From NCBI GenBank assembly GCA_963819785.1, contig CAWFXW010000034.1, positions 1 through 64,000 of the forward strand: 64,000 nucleotides of DNA, written 5' to 3'. The notes under the pieces are model-generated. The model ran no database searches. It had not been told where the DNA came from and was given only the letters and a program-made list of their open reading frames with translations. This DNA is from Palsa-504 sp963819785. Its GTDB lineage: Bacteria; Actinomycetota; Actinomycetes; Streptosporangiales; Streptosporangiaceae. The translations under genes and the position numbers were made by a program. Shown here one piece after another: positions 1 through 9,214 of this stretch. How positions within the stretch are numbered: the stretch's first letter is position 1; each line of letters begins with the position of its first letter.

Positions 1-695
1 GAAGGCACACGCTGGCCACCAGCTTGCTGCGGCACGGCGCGACGCTCACCCACATCCGCCGCTACCTCGGGCACGTCTCGGACCGGATGGCCGAGCACTA
101 CGTCCAGCTCAGCCACTCCGACCTGGAAGACGTCCTGCAGCATGTGTGGGTCGCCGGGCCCGGTGCCGCCTGCCCCGGCACGCTGCTGTCCGGGCCGGCC
201 GCGCCGCTGACCCGCGAGCAGGCCGAGGCGCTCGCGATCGACCTGTCGCGGCGCAGCACCCCAGCCGATGGCGGGTTCTGCACCTTCCAGCCCGTCGTGG
301 ACGGCGGCGCCTGCCCGTGGAACCTGGACTGCCATAACTGCGCCAAGTTCGTGCTGTCCGGTGCAGACCTGCTCTACTGGCGGCGCAAGCGCGAGCAGTG
401 GTACTCCATCGCCGAACGCGCCCCCGACAACGCCACCGCCGCTTACCTGCACGACGCCTTCGCCCCCACCGCGGCTGCCATCGACGGGCTGGAAGCTGCC
501 CTGGCCGGCCTCGGACTGCTCGACGACGCGCTCGCCCTGGACCTGCGCCGGCCCCAGGACTACTTCCAGCGGGTCTGGAACATAGGCTTCCGCGCCACAC
601 AGCTCGCCATCACCGGGTCAGCCGAGGATCCCCTCCCCGAAGACCAGCCACAGGCCGGCGGCGATGGACCCGCAGAGCTGGAGGAAACAGCATGA
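1..695 (+). CDS. tyrosine recombinase, C-terminal part (cut by window edge)
   Basis: The reading frame is open from base 3 and ends at 695. The first visible residues hold the C-terminal catalytic core of a tyrosine recombinase: an RHTLATSLLRHG block (the Arg/His pair), LGHV (the second His) and MAEHY, in which the Tyr is the presumed nucleophile. After the core comes a ~170-residue tail with several cysteines (CTFQ, GACPW, DCHNC). This is typical of the long actinobacterial integrases related to Tn554 TnpA/TnpB. The next gene overlaps by four bases (ATGA) and is a DUF6262 protein, the usual companion of this recombinase type. The N-terminal domain lies outside the window, so whether the gene is complete is unknown. 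Confidence 0.85.
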   Translation, partial: RHTLATSLLRHGATLTHIRRYLGHVSDRMAEHYVQLSHSDLEDVLQHVWVAGPGAACPGTLLSGPAAPLTREQAEALAIDLSRRSTPADGGFCTFQPVVDGGACPWNLDCHNCAKFVLSGADLLYWRRKREQWYSIAERAPDNATAAYLHDAFAPTAAAIDGLEAALAGLGLLDDALALDLRRPQDYFQRVWNIGFRATQLAITGSAEDPLPEDQPQAGGDGPAELEETA

Positions 696-1261
696 CCCCG
701 GACCGCACCGCGGCCGCGATCGCGGCCCGCCGCCGCGCCGCCGAGCAGAAACTACAGCAGGTCCGCGACGCCGTCGCCAGCCTCAAGCGCCGCAAGACCC
801 CGGTCACCTACCCCGCCGTCGCCCGCCAGGCCGGGGTATCCCGCACCTTCCTCTACGCCAACCCCGACGCCCGCGCCCTGATCAGCAACGCCGTCAGCAA
901 ACCCGGCGGGCCTAAAGCAGCCGCTCACCAGGGCAGCGGTGATCACGACCTGCCCTGGCGGGAACGCGCCCTCAACGCCGAGGCGGCGCTCACCGCAGCA
1001 CACGCCGAGATCACCGCGCAGCGGCACCGCACGGCCATCCTCCTGGGCCAGGTCCGCGACCTGGAACACGACCTGTCACCGCAGGCAGCGCAACAGCTGG
1101 CCAGCGAGAACACCACGCTCAAGCACCGCGTCCGCGAGCTCACCTGCGACAACAAGACCCTCGACGAGCGGCTGGAAGCCGCCCGCTCCAACAACCGCTT
1201 CGCCGACAGGCGCATCGCCCAGCTCGAAGCCCAGCTCACCGAACGCGCACCCGCCCGCTGA
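692..1261 (+). CDS. DUF6262 family protein (Tn554 TnpC-like accessory)
   Basis: This is a 189-residue basic protein translationally coupled to the recombinase. The N-terminal ~70 residues contain a helix-turn-helix-like segment (YPAVARQAGVSRTFLYANPD). The C-terminal half (roughly residues 85-185) is a predicted coiled coil with heptad-like Leu, Glu and Arg (LKHRVRELTCDNKTLDERLE). DUF6262 proteins are found right after site-specific recombinases in actinobacterial Tn554-like elements and resemble TnpC, which affects the orientation and frequency of transposition. That role is inferred from context. The start ATG sits in the stop of the previous gene. Confidence 0.8.
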   Translation: MTPDRTAAAIAARRRAAEQKLQQVRDAVASLKRRKTPVTYPAVARQAGVSRTFLYANPDARALISNAVSKPGGPKAAAHQGSGDHDLPWRERALNAEAALTAAHAEITAQRHRTAILLGQVRDLEHDLSPQAAQQLASENTTLKHRVRELTCDNKTLDERLEAARSNNRFADRRIAQLEAQLTERAPAR

Positions 1262-1262
1262 C

Positions 1263-1571
1263 ATGACCGGCCCCGGCGACGCCGGCCCGCTCGGCACGAT
1301 GCCCCTGTTCGATATCAAGATCCCGTTGACACCCGCCAGAGCCACGGCAATCCGCCGGGCACTGGCCGCGCTCGACGCCATCACCGCCCGCCGCCGCGAA
1401 CTCGACCGTCACGAGCACCAGCTCATCACTGAGGCCCGGACCGCCGGCGCAACCTGGCAGCAGATCGCCGCCCGCCCCGGCCGCAAGGACCGGCAAGCCG
1501 CCCAGCAACGCCACCAGGCGCTCACCCGCACGCTCGCCGCAGGCCCGCCCGCCTCGCGGACGCATCCGTGA
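1263..1571 (+). CDS. small hypothetical protein of the recombinase operon
   Basis: This 102-residue protein begins one base after the DUF6262 stop, so it is probably in the same transcript. It has a helical middle (ATAIRRALAALDAITARRRE) followed by a segment resembling a short helix-turn-helix (GATWQQIAARPG) and a low-complexity tail. I do not recognise a named family. Its spacing and strand suggest it is a third accessory gene of the mobile element. Confidence 0.55.
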   Translation: MTGPGDAGPLGTMPLFDIKIPLTPARATAIRRALAALDAITARRRELDRHEHQLITEARTAGATWQQIAARPGRKDRQAAQQRHQALTRTLAAGPPASRTHP

Positions 1572-1608
1572 CATCCCGGCAGACTCACGTCACGCACATG
1601 CACGCGAC

Positions 1609-2081
1609 GTGAAAGCCCAGGTCAAAGGCAGGTTAACAGTCCGACCGGTCGGAAAAATCGACGAGGCCCACCTGCTCTCCCACGACCAGCTCGAGGCGAT
1701 CCGGATGCTGACCAGCGCCCAGCTCGACTCCGCCAGCCCGCTGGCCGTCCTGCTCCTGGGCCAGCCCCAGCTGCGGGCCAGCATGCGGCTCGGCGTGCTC
1801 GCCGCCCTGGACCAGCGGATCGGCGTCAGATACGCGATGGCGCCGATGACCCGCCGAGCGAAACCGGCGGGTACCTGCGGCATCACACCAAGCTCGCCGG
1901 CCGCGCCGACACCCTTTTCAGCGACGACGCCGCCGAACTGATCCACCAGGCCAGCCGCGGCTACCCCCGCGCGGTCAACCGGCTCGCCGCCGCCGCCCTG
2001 CTCGCCACCTACACCACGCACAAGACCATCGCCGACACCACCGCCGTCCACGCCGCCATCACCGAGGTAAACGACCAATGA
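1609..2081 (+). pseudogene. ExeA/TniB-like AAA ATPase, truncated and frameshifted
   Basis: The first frame (GTG at 1609) gives DEAHLLSHDQLEAIRMLT, a Walker B and sensor region, followed by LLLGQPQLRASMRLGVLAALDQRI. Near 1855-1862 the frame shifts, and the rest (GYLRHHTKLAGRADTLFSDD, then ASRGYPRAVNRLAAAALLATY) runs to the stop at 2079-2081. Together these match the C-terminal half of the ExeA/TniB-like ATPases that accompany DDE transposases in actinobacteria. The Walker A half is absent: upstream is the unrelated 102-residue gene and a short spacer. It is therefore a deletion remnant with an extra frame break. The following ORF starts in its stop codon. Confidence 0.75.
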
Positions 2082-2443
2082 CCCCCCGCGCCCTGGCAGG
2101 CACGCTGATCTCCCACGCCGCCGGCCTCACCAGCGACACCGCCGCCGCCGAACTGATCTGCGCCCACCACACCTGGCTGACCAGAGCCGACTTCGCCACC
2201 GGCTACATCGACGCCGGCACCCGCCACGACCAGCACCCCTACGCCTACATCGACTGGGAACACGCCATCACCGCCCTGGACACCCGCCAGCTCAGCTGCT
2301 CGCCCTCAGAAGCCGCCGTCCTGCGCATCGCCGCCAGCCTCGGCGACCACCACATCCCCGTCCACCTCGCCCGCGTCCTGGGCAGCCTCGACCACACCAA
2401 CATCGCCCTGGTCACCACCGCCATCACCCGCGCGAACGGGTAA
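2078..2443 (+). CDS. hypothetical protein downstream of the ExeA-like ATPase
   Basis: The 121-residue ORF begins with ATG overlapping the ATPase stop (ATGA), so it was translationally coupled to it. The protein is His- and Asp-rich (ICAHHTWL, RHDQHPYAYIDWEHA), with a helical C-terminus ending ALVTTAITRANG. There is no membrane segment or signal peptide. I do not recognise a characterised family. Small proteins in this position are common partners of ExeA-like ATPases in actinobacterial mobile elements. It is followed by a strong terminator hairpin, which supports its being the last gene of the old operon. Confidence 0.55.
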   Translation: MTPRALAGTLISHAAGLTSDTAAAELICAHHTWLTRADFATGYIDAGTRHDQHPYAYIDWEHAITALDTRQLSCSPSEAAVLRIAASLGDHHIPVHLARVLGSLDHTNIALVTTAITRANG

Positions 2444-2485
2444 CCGCGCAACCAGGCCACCACCGCGACAACCCGGGCACCACCA

Positions 2486-2514
2486 GGCCCCGCCGACCCG
2501 CCGGCGGGGCCTTT
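2486..2514 (+). terminator. intrinsic terminator
   Basis: A perfect 10-bp GC stem (GGCCCCGCCG paired with CGGCGGGGCC) with a 6-base loop is followed by TTT. It lies 43 bases after the stop of the 121-residue ORF, and would end the recombinase/ATPase operon. Confidence 0.75.
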
Positions 2515-3015
2515 CCCATCACCCGTCATGCCCACCCAGCATGACGCCGACATGCCCAACCAGCGCGTCGCGGAACAAGGCCAACCACATCCTGTGCCCT
2601 GGGCTCACGACCGCAGGCCTCCCGACAACGCGATGCAGCCCGATCCCGGGAGCAAGCTGCGTGCAAGGAGGCTTGAATCCCGCCCGCTCGGCGGCAGAAG
2701 CGAGCGGCGGACGTCTCGGCGCAAATGCATAACGATGAAAGCCCGGTCTTCATAATCGCGGACAGGTTCAGCTGCTATGCCGCCAGTGGTAGCAGTCCAC
2801 GGTCCTATCAGGCGCATAGCATCTGCCCCAGAGACCTCGCAAGTTGCCGCTAACATCGTCTCGGCTGTCTCGGACAGGCGGCGTTACCGTGATCGTAGTA
2901 ATAGGACGTAGCCCCGGGAGGCGCCTGTTTAGCGGGATCTGCTTGATGAGGGGACGTCCTCCTGGTGCGGTAGTGCGGGCTTGGTGTCCCAAACGCATCC
3001 AGAGAGGACGTCCTG
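2515..3015 (+). other. non-coding left flank of the IS110 element
   Basis: I see no credible gene in these 500 bases. The segment is less GC-rich than its surroundings around 2740-2900. Close to the transposase start it holds two copies of GGACGTCCT, one at about 2952 and one inside the 10-bp palindrome AGGACGTCCT at about 3005, just before the ATG. IS110-group elements encode a structured bridge RNA in the non-coding end upstream of the transposase. This is where it would lie, but I have not folded the RNA or identified the element boundary. Confidence 0.4.
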
Positions 3016-4434
3016 ATGAGCAAGGGTAGCGGGGTTTCGCGGTCGGACCGGCGGCGGAACGGGCGGCGGGAGCGGCTGCGGGGGCTGCTGCCGCGCGACG
3101 GCGCGGTGGTCGGGATTGACCTGGGGGATGTGAGGCAGGCGCTGTGCGTGATTGATCATGACGTGCGGGTGCTGTGGCGGAAGTCGCCGCGGGTGAAGGC
3201 GCACCGGCTGGGCGGGGCGCTGGATGAGGCGGCCGCGGCAGCGCGGGCGGCCGGTTTCTCGCGGGTGACGGTGGCGTGCGAGCCGACGGGGCCGCGGTGG
3301 ATGCAGGTGCAGCGGCTGTGCGCGGAGCGGGGCCTGGACCTGGTGTGCATCCAGCCGCTGGTCAGCCATGTGGCGCGGGAGCAGGAGGACCTGACGGCGC
3401 ATAAGCGGGATGAGCCGGACAGCGTGCTGATCGCGCGGCTGGCGGCGGAGCTGCACTGTTACGTGCCGGAGGAGACTGGATGAGGTGTGGGCGCACCTGC
3501 GGCACCTGGGGCGGCGGCGGGCGCAGCTGGTGCGGGCGCGAACCGCGTCGGTGCTGCGGGTCCGTGATTTCCTGTCGGTGGCGTGGCCGTCGGTGCCGGG
3601 GGCGTGCGCTCACCCGTTTGATTCGGTGACCTGGCTGGCGGCACTGCAGGTGGTGGCGGGGCGGTGCGGCGCGGACCCGGCCCGGCTGGCCGCGATGGGT
3701 GATGAGGACTTCGCGGCGCTGGTGCGGGACGCGGTGCCCGGGTGGGGCGGGAAGCGGGCTGACAGGCAGGTCGCCCGGACGGTGTTCGCGGTGCTGGACG
3801 ACCCGGACGCGGTGGGCTGGTCGCGGCGGGGCCTGTTCCGCCGCATCGCCGATGAGCTGGCCGACCTGCAGCGTGCCCGCGCCCAGGCGGGCTCGGTGCA
3901 GGCGGACATGGCCCGCGTCCTGGGAGAGGAGCTGGGCCTTGCCCGGCTCGGGGACATTCCCGGCCTGACGGTCGCGGGCGCGGCCGTGATCTTGGCCGAA
4001 GCTGGCGATCCCCGCCGTTACGAGACGTCGAAATCGCTGGTCAAGCACGCCGGCCTGTCGCCGGCCGATCACGCGTCGGGCGCGTTCGAGGGCGAGTCCC
4101 GGATCTCCCGCCGCGGCCGGCCAGCACTGCGGACCGCGGCGTGGCGGATGATCTTCCCGCTGCTGCTGCACAATCCCGTGATGGCCGCGAAGTACCAGGC
4201 CATGATGGCCGCGGCGGAAAGCCGCCGCGCGCGGAAGCGCAGGCCAGGCCCGGGTCCCGGCAGGCCCTCGCCGCCGGCCGCGCCGTCCGCTCCGCCCGCG
4301 CGAGGGCACGCGTCGCCTGCGCCGCGTCGCTGCTGCGCTGGATCCGCTTCATGGCCGTCCACGGCGCGGACTGGGACCCCGTAGCCGCATCAGGCGGCCA
4401 CCTGGGCCCGCCCAGAGCCGCCGGAGCCGCCTGA
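3016..4434 (+). mobile_element. IS110-family transposase, two frameshifts
   Basis: Three frames make one IS110 transposase. Residues 1-155 give the RuvC-like DEDD domain: VVGIDLG (Asp), VACEPTG (Glu) and KRDEPDSVLIARL (Asp pair). A break at about 3478 leads into a long second frame holding the coiled linker and the Transposase_20 domain (IPGLTVAGAAVILAEAGDP, then GESRISRRGRPALRTAAWRM with the candidate catalytic Ser). A second break at about 4240-4300 gives the C-terminus VACAASLLRWIRFM, ending at 4434. The total would be about 470 residues, usual for the family. Codons are noticeably richer in G than those of neighbours, which fits recent acquisition. The start is ATG at 3016. As written the element is inactive unless the breaks are sequencing errors. 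Confidence 0.85.
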
Positions 4435-5225
4435 CCGGCGATTCCCGCGACGGCCAGATCACCGGACCCCCGTAAGGACCATCCCCCCCGCGGACAGGGA
4501 GGGCGAGCCCGCATCGTCGCTGGCGGCACCATGACCCCGTGAACCACCCTGGGCAGCCCTCCCCGGTCCCCGGTCCTTCCCGCCAGCCCGGTTGAACGCT
4601 GTCGGGGCAGGCCGCACGCACGGCCGAGCCCGCTTGAGCTACGTAGGGACGGGAAGGAACCGGCAGACCGGAAGCCGGGCACCCGCGCGCAGCAGCACCA
4701 CGCGACGCGGGCCATCAGCATGCCCCGCGAACCACCACCCGCGCCACAGCCACGGCCGCAGCAGAAAACCACAGCTCACCAAGCCGTCATCTGCAGCCCC
4801 GCAGCCCATCCCGCACCACTTGACAACATCCTCTTACGCTGGTGGGTCATTACCTATGCAATAGCGCGCGTTTTGACCCACGATCCCTATCTCCGCGGCC
4901 CGCCTCTGAAATCCCAGGCCAGGCTCGATTACTTGTCAGCTAACGAATAGCTATGCAGATCGGCATGGCTCGCTCATCGGCAGATCCGGAGGACATCAGC
5001 GCCCAGATTGACCTGATCGGTTTTGCCTTGACTGATGATCGGCATGAAGCCGTCGGCCGGGGAACGTCCGCTTCTGCATATCGCACGGGAGCCGCTGGCC
5101 GGGTTGCGCTGGGTGCTGTCCCCGGTGCTTGACGGCCGGGGCAGGTGCGGCGTGCGGGCAGCTGGTTCTGCTTTGTGCGCGGGCGGCCGGTAGGGTCTTC
5201 GTCTGCCCGTGAATCAGCCCAAGCC
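4435..5225. other. gene-free stretch after the IS110 transposase
   Basis: About 790 bases without a convincing gene. Short ORFs here have no family signature, and their composition resembles non-coding DNA. The segment 4800-4960 is relatively AT-rich and has an 8-bp inverted repeat (listed separately). The 10-mer GATCGGCATG occurs twice, near 4957 and 5038. The right end of the IS element must lie in the first part, but I cannot place it. Confidence 0.4.
4842..4881. repeat. 8-bp inverted repeat
   Basis: GTGGGTCA at 4842-4849 is matched by TGACCCAC at 4874-4881, with a 24-base spacer in an AT-richer pocket. A TTGACA hexamer lies just upstream at about 4820. It could be an operator or a mobile-element end. 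Its function is unknown. Confidence 0.35.
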
Positions 5226-5270
5226 GCAAAAACCAAGCGGCCGCATCCCGCCCGGCGGAATGCGGCCGCT
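5226..5270 (-). terminator. intrinsic terminator for the small membrane protein gene
   Basis: A perfect 11-bp stem (AGCGGCCGCAT at 5236-5246 with ATGCGGCCGCT at 5260-5270) is followed on the minus strand by TTGGTTTTTG. This is a good rho-independent terminator 20 bases past the stop of the minus-strand gene. Confidence 0.8.
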
Positions 5271-5290
5271 AAGCAGCGGGTCGCGGCGGG

Positions 5291-5599
5291 TCAGCTCTTC
5301 GCGGCGGGCGAGTTTTCCCGGTCGCTGGGCGCGGCGGCCTGCGGCTTGGGCTTGTAGGCCAGGGTGAACCAGGCCCCCACAGCGAAGACCACGCCGACCA
5401 CGAACGAGCCGGTCGCCTTCAGCGGGTGGTGCCCGCTCGATCCGGCGATGTGCCCGGGGATGAAGCTGGGCACCGACTTGGCGGGCTCGGCCAGGTAGAT
5501 GACGGCGACCACGATGAACACGACGGCGATGACGCCGAGAATCACGGCGAGGATCGTCCTGCCCGACGACCTCGCGCTTGATCCGCTCGTAGAACTCAC
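5291..5599 (-). CDS. small two-helix membrane protein
   Basis: A 102-residue protein starts at GTG 5599 behind a strong GAGGAGGAA ribosome site, which decides the start. It has a Ser-rich N-terminus, a first membrane helix at about residues 15-36 (TILAVILGVIAVVFIVVAVIY), a short His/Gly loop (IPGHIAGSSGHHPL) and a second helix at about 63-82 (GSFVVGVVFAVGAWFTLAY), then a charged cytosolic tail. Small proteins of this shape are common in actinomycetes, but no function is known to me. It stands alone with its own terminator, divergent from nothing obvious. Confidence 0.75.
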   Translation of the reverse strand: MSSTSGSSARSSGRTILAVILGVIAVVFIVVAVIYLAEPAKSVPSFIPGHIAGSSGHHPLKATGSFVVGVVFAVGAWFTLAYKPKPQAAAPSDRENSPAAKS

Positions 5600-5720
5600 A
5601 ATTCCTCCTCGGTGCGGGCATGCGGTAAAGCTGTCTTAGTGCCGGCCGGTCGCGGTTCTACGGGTCCGCCCGGGTCGCGTCGGCTGTGACGGGTCAGAGT
5701 CCGCAGCCAACTAGGAAAAT

Positions 5721-7680
5721 CTACCGTCGGCTGACCCTCCGGGTGCGCAAGAAGTCGCGGATGACGTACTCGCCGAGACGTTCGGGTGCTGCCTGCAACA
5801 CCCGACCTCCGTTCCTTCTCGCTACATTGTCAACGAACGCGCTGAGCCGGGCATCGTCCGCAAGCATGAAAATATTGAGCGCGGCATGCCGCCGGGTCAT
5901 CTTATCCACCTCGGCCAAGGTGAGTTCGAGGGTTTCCGGCGAAGGCGGCCAGTCGAACCAGGACCGCCCGTCCCGCTGCAGGTGAGCAGTGGGTTCGCCG
6001 TCGGTCACGATCAGGACAACCGGCTCGTGCTCGGGGTGCCGGTCGATGTGGCGCCCGGCGATCATCAGCGCGTGGTGCAGGTTGGTGCCCTGGACCATGT
6101 CCCAGCCCAGCCCGGCCAGGTCGGTCTCGCGCAGCTCGCGCGCGTAGTTGGAGAAGCCGACCACCTGGACGGCGTCCTGCGGGAACCGGCTGCGCAGCAG
6201 CGCGTGCAGCGCCAGGGCGGTCTGTTTGGCCGCCGCCCACGTCCCGCGCAGCTGCATCGAATAGGACAGGTCGACCAGCAGGGACACCACCGCCGCGGTG
6301 CGCCGCTCGGTCTCCGCGACCTCAAAATCACGCGCCGAGAGTTTGATCCGGCCGTCCAGCCCGCCGCGGCGGAGCGCGTTGCGCACCGTGGCCGGGACGT
6401 CGAGGGGCTGCTCGTCGCCGAACTCCCAGGGCCGGGTGGTGCCGGTCAGCTCGCCCGCCTGCCCGGCGTCCCGCTGGTCGTGGTCGCCCGGCCCCGTGCC
6501 CGAAGTTCATGTCGGTGAAGATCCGGCGCAGCGCCGTGTCGCCCAGCCGGCGCACCGCCTTGGGGGTGAGCTCGAGGCGCCCGCCGTTGCGGGTCAGGTA
6601 CCCCTGCCGTTCGAGCTCGCGCTCGATCCGGCGCAGCGCCGCGACGTCATCGACCGCCTGCCGGCCGAAGGCCCGCCGGACCGCGTCCTCGTCGATGTCG
6701 TCCAGGCTCGCGCCGGGGTAGTCCTGCCCGAATGCGTTCTCCAGCTCGGCCAGGTCGGCGAGCTCGGCCAGGGCCGTGGTCGCGTCGCCGAGGCCGAGTG
6801 GTTCCTCGCCGGTCATCTGGACGCCGCCCATCATGCCCGCCCGGTCCAGGTCCGGCCGCCGGGACCGCAGCGCGTCGGCGAGCCGGGCCATCTCGCTCTC
6901 CAGCCCGGCGTCGCCCAGCGCGCCAGCCATCAGCTCGGCCAGTTCCCGGCGCTGCTCCTCGCTCAGCGAGCGGAGCAGCCGTTCCGCGGCGGCCATCCGG
7001 CTGACCAGCGAGTCGACCAGTTCTTCGAGGTTGCGCGGGTGGTCCGGGAACAGGTCGCCGTAGTTCTGCATGAACCGGTCGAAGTCGGCCTGGGTGTGCT
7101 CCCCGCGCGCATCGGCGGCCAGCATCTCGTTCAGGTCCCCGAGCATGTCCTTGATCCGCTGCATGGCCTGCGGGTCGGGAGACTGCAGGGCCTGGCGCAT
7201 GCCGCGGAACTGGCTGTCCAGCACCTCGCTGCGCAGCAGCTGCCTGAGCCGCTCGAAGGTCTCGCGGGCCGCGGGTGACCGCCAGTCGTAGTCGGCCAGC
7301 TGGCGGATGGCCTGGGCCGTGTCGGCGGGCAGCGCGTCGAGGTCCTGCTCGCGCAGCCGGGCCTCGTCGCTCGGGTCGGGGAACAGTTCGGCCCGTTCCT
7401 GCCCGACGGCGGTGTCGAGCAGCGCCCGGGCCTGCTCCAGGATGCCGTCCAGGCGGCCGCTGCCGCGGATCTCGCGCTGCCGCTCGCGGACGCGGCGGAG
7501 CAGATCGTCCAGTCCGCGCCGGCCCTCCGAACCCCTGCGGAGCAGGTCCCGCAGGGCATCGGACGGGTTGGCGCCGGCCAGGATCGAATCGCCCATCTCG
7601 TCCACGGCGCCGCGTACGTCGTAGGGGTCCGCCAGCGGGTCCGGGCCGTATACGTACCGGCCGTACCGGTAGTTCGCCAT
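5721..7680 (-). pseudogene. VWA-domain protein of an AAA+/VWA pair, one frameshift
   Basis: The first frame starts at ATG 7680 and gives ~395 helical residues rich in Arg, Asp and Leu, ending at DMNFG near 6490. The frame then breaks, and the second frame (to 5721) carries a von Willebrand A domain: LLVDLSYSMQLRG (MIDAS DxSxS), a Thr at GTNLHHAL and an Asp at LIVTDGEP. The two pieces together make a ~650-residue protein like mycobacterial Rv0959. The gene lies two bases after the AAA+ ATPase stop, and such MoxR or Mg-chelatase-like ATPase/VWA pairs act together as metal-insertion or remodelling machines. The break falls in a CGGCCCCGTGCCCG run and can be explained by a single-base indel. Confidence 0.8.
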
Positions 7681-7682
7681 CG

Positions 7683-9113
7683 CTAGGTCCGGTACACGCT
7701 CATGCCGTCGGCGCTGTCCTTGGACAGCCGGCGCATCAGGTACAGCCCCTCCAGGGTGAACTCCAGGGCCGCGGCCGCCTGCCCGAAGGATTCACCGCCG
7801 TCCATGCCCAGCCGGGACATGATCTTGGCCAGCCCGGGCACATCGCCGATCCGGGCCAGCAGGTCCGCGGCGGGGACCAGCTCGCCCGATTCCACCGTTC
7901 CGCCCTCGTCGAACCTGGCCAGCAGGCCGGACATGTCCACGCTGCCCAGCCGCGAGCGGAAGGTGTCCGCGATCGCCCGGCGCAGCATCGCGCCGAGCAC
8001 CTCCTCCTCCCGGCCCTCCTCGCTCACCTCGAACTCGACCTTGCCTCGCAGCGTGCTGACCACCGCGGGCAGGTCGCAGACCCGGGCTACCGGGGGCTCC
8101 GGTCCCGATCCGGCCAGCGCGGACCGGCGGACCGCGGACGCCGCCGCACTCTCGGCCGCGGCGATCGCGAACCGGGCGGAAACGCCGGAGCGCGCGTCGA
8201 CGGCCGGCGAGTCGCGCACGCCGCGGGTGAACCGCGCGATCACCTCGACGAGGTGGTCCGGCACCTCGGCGCCGGTCGAGACCTCGGCCTCCTGCCTGAT
8301 CAACGTGAGCTCGTCGGACAGGGACAGCGGGTAGTGGGTCCGGATCTCCGCGCCGAACCGGTCCTTCAGGGGCGTGATGATCCGGCCCCGGTTCGTGTAG
8401 TCCTCGGGATTCGCGCTGGCCACCAGGAGCAGGTCCAGCGGCAGCCGCAGCGCGTAGCCGCGGATGCCGATGTCGCGCTCCTCCATCACGTTGAGCAGTG
8501 AGACCTGGATCCGCTCGGCCAGGTCGGGCAGCTCGTTCAGGGAGAAGATGCCCCGGTTGGTCCGCGGCACCAGCCCGAAGTGGATCGTCTCCGGATCGCC
8601 CAGGGTGCGTCCCTCGGCCACCTTGACCGGGTCGATGTCGCCGATCAGGTCGCCGACGCTGGTGTCCGGGGTGGCGAGCTTCTCGCCGTACCTCTCGCTG
8701 GCGTGCCGCCAGGTGACGGGCAGGTCGTCCCCGAGCTCGGCGGCGAGCCGCCGGCACCGCGCGCACGCGGGCTGGTACGGGTGGTCGTTGATCTCACAGC
8801 CCTCGATGGCCGGCGTCCACTCGTCGAGCAGCCCGGTCAGGGTGCGGATCAGCCGGGTCTTACCCTGGCCGCGTTCGCCGAGCAAGATGATGTCGTGGCC
8901 CGCGATCAGGGCCCGCTCCAGGTGCGGCAGCACCGTCTGCCCGAACCCGACGATGCCGGGAAACGGATCCTCCCCGGCCCGCATCATGGCCAGCAGGTTC
9001 TGTCTGATCTCCGCCCTGACGCTGTGGTACTCGTGACCGCTGGCGCGGAGCTCGGCAAGGGTGGCGATGGCGGGAGACGGGCTGGCGGGGCGCTGCTGGG
9101 TGTCTTGGTGCAC
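7683..9113 (-). CDS. Mg-chelatase-like AAA+ ATPase
   Basis: A complete 476-residue AAA+ protein. Walker A is GERGQGKTRL at about residue 78, followed by a Cys pair (PACARC) in an insertion near residue 115. A Walker B/sensor block follows (GIFSLNELPDLAERIQVSLLN) and then the Mg-chelatase-type VMEERDIGIRGYALRLPLDL and ASANPEDY. The family (Rv0958-like) is related to ChlI/BchI and MoxR ATPases. The start at ATG 9113 gives MHQDTQQRP. The stop is two bases before the VWA gene, so the two form an operon. ChlI-like ATPases drive a VWA partner, but the substrate here is unknown. There are no cobalt or chlorophyll genes nearby. Confidence 0.85.
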   Translation of the reverse strand: MHQDTQQRPASPSPAIATLAELRASGHEYHSVRAEIRQNLLAMMRAGEDPFPGIVGFGQTVLPHLERALIAGHDIILLGERGQGKTRLIRTLTGLLDEWTPAIEGCEINDHPYQPACARCRRLAAELGDDLPVTWRHASERYGEKLATPDTSVGDLIGDIDPVKVAEGRTLGDPETIHFGLVPRTNRGIFSLNELPDLAERIQVSLLNVMEERDIGIRGYALRLPLDLLLVASANPEDYTNRGRIITPLKDRFGAEIRTHYPLSLSDELTLIRQEAEVSTGAEVPDHLVEVIARFTRGVRDSPAVDARSGVSARFAIAAAESAAASAVRRSALAGSGPEPPVARVCDLPAVVSTLRGKVEFEVSEEGREEEVLGAMLRRAIADTFRSRLGSVDMSGLLARFDEGGTVESGELVPAADLLARIGDVPGLAKIMSRLGMDGGESFGQAAAALEFTLEGLYLMRRLSKDSADGMSVYRT

Positions 9114-9214
9114 GTTTCGAGGCTATGTCGTGATCGCGAGTATTCGCATATGGCCCAGGTCACATTGCGGGCCGCCGGACCGGGCGGGGCGTGGCACACT
9201 TGCATCCCGTGGCC

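Noticed and set aside
4592..4950. Two overlapping short ORFs after the IS element
   Set aside because: No ribosome site, no family motif, and low-complexity Pro/Arg/His composition.
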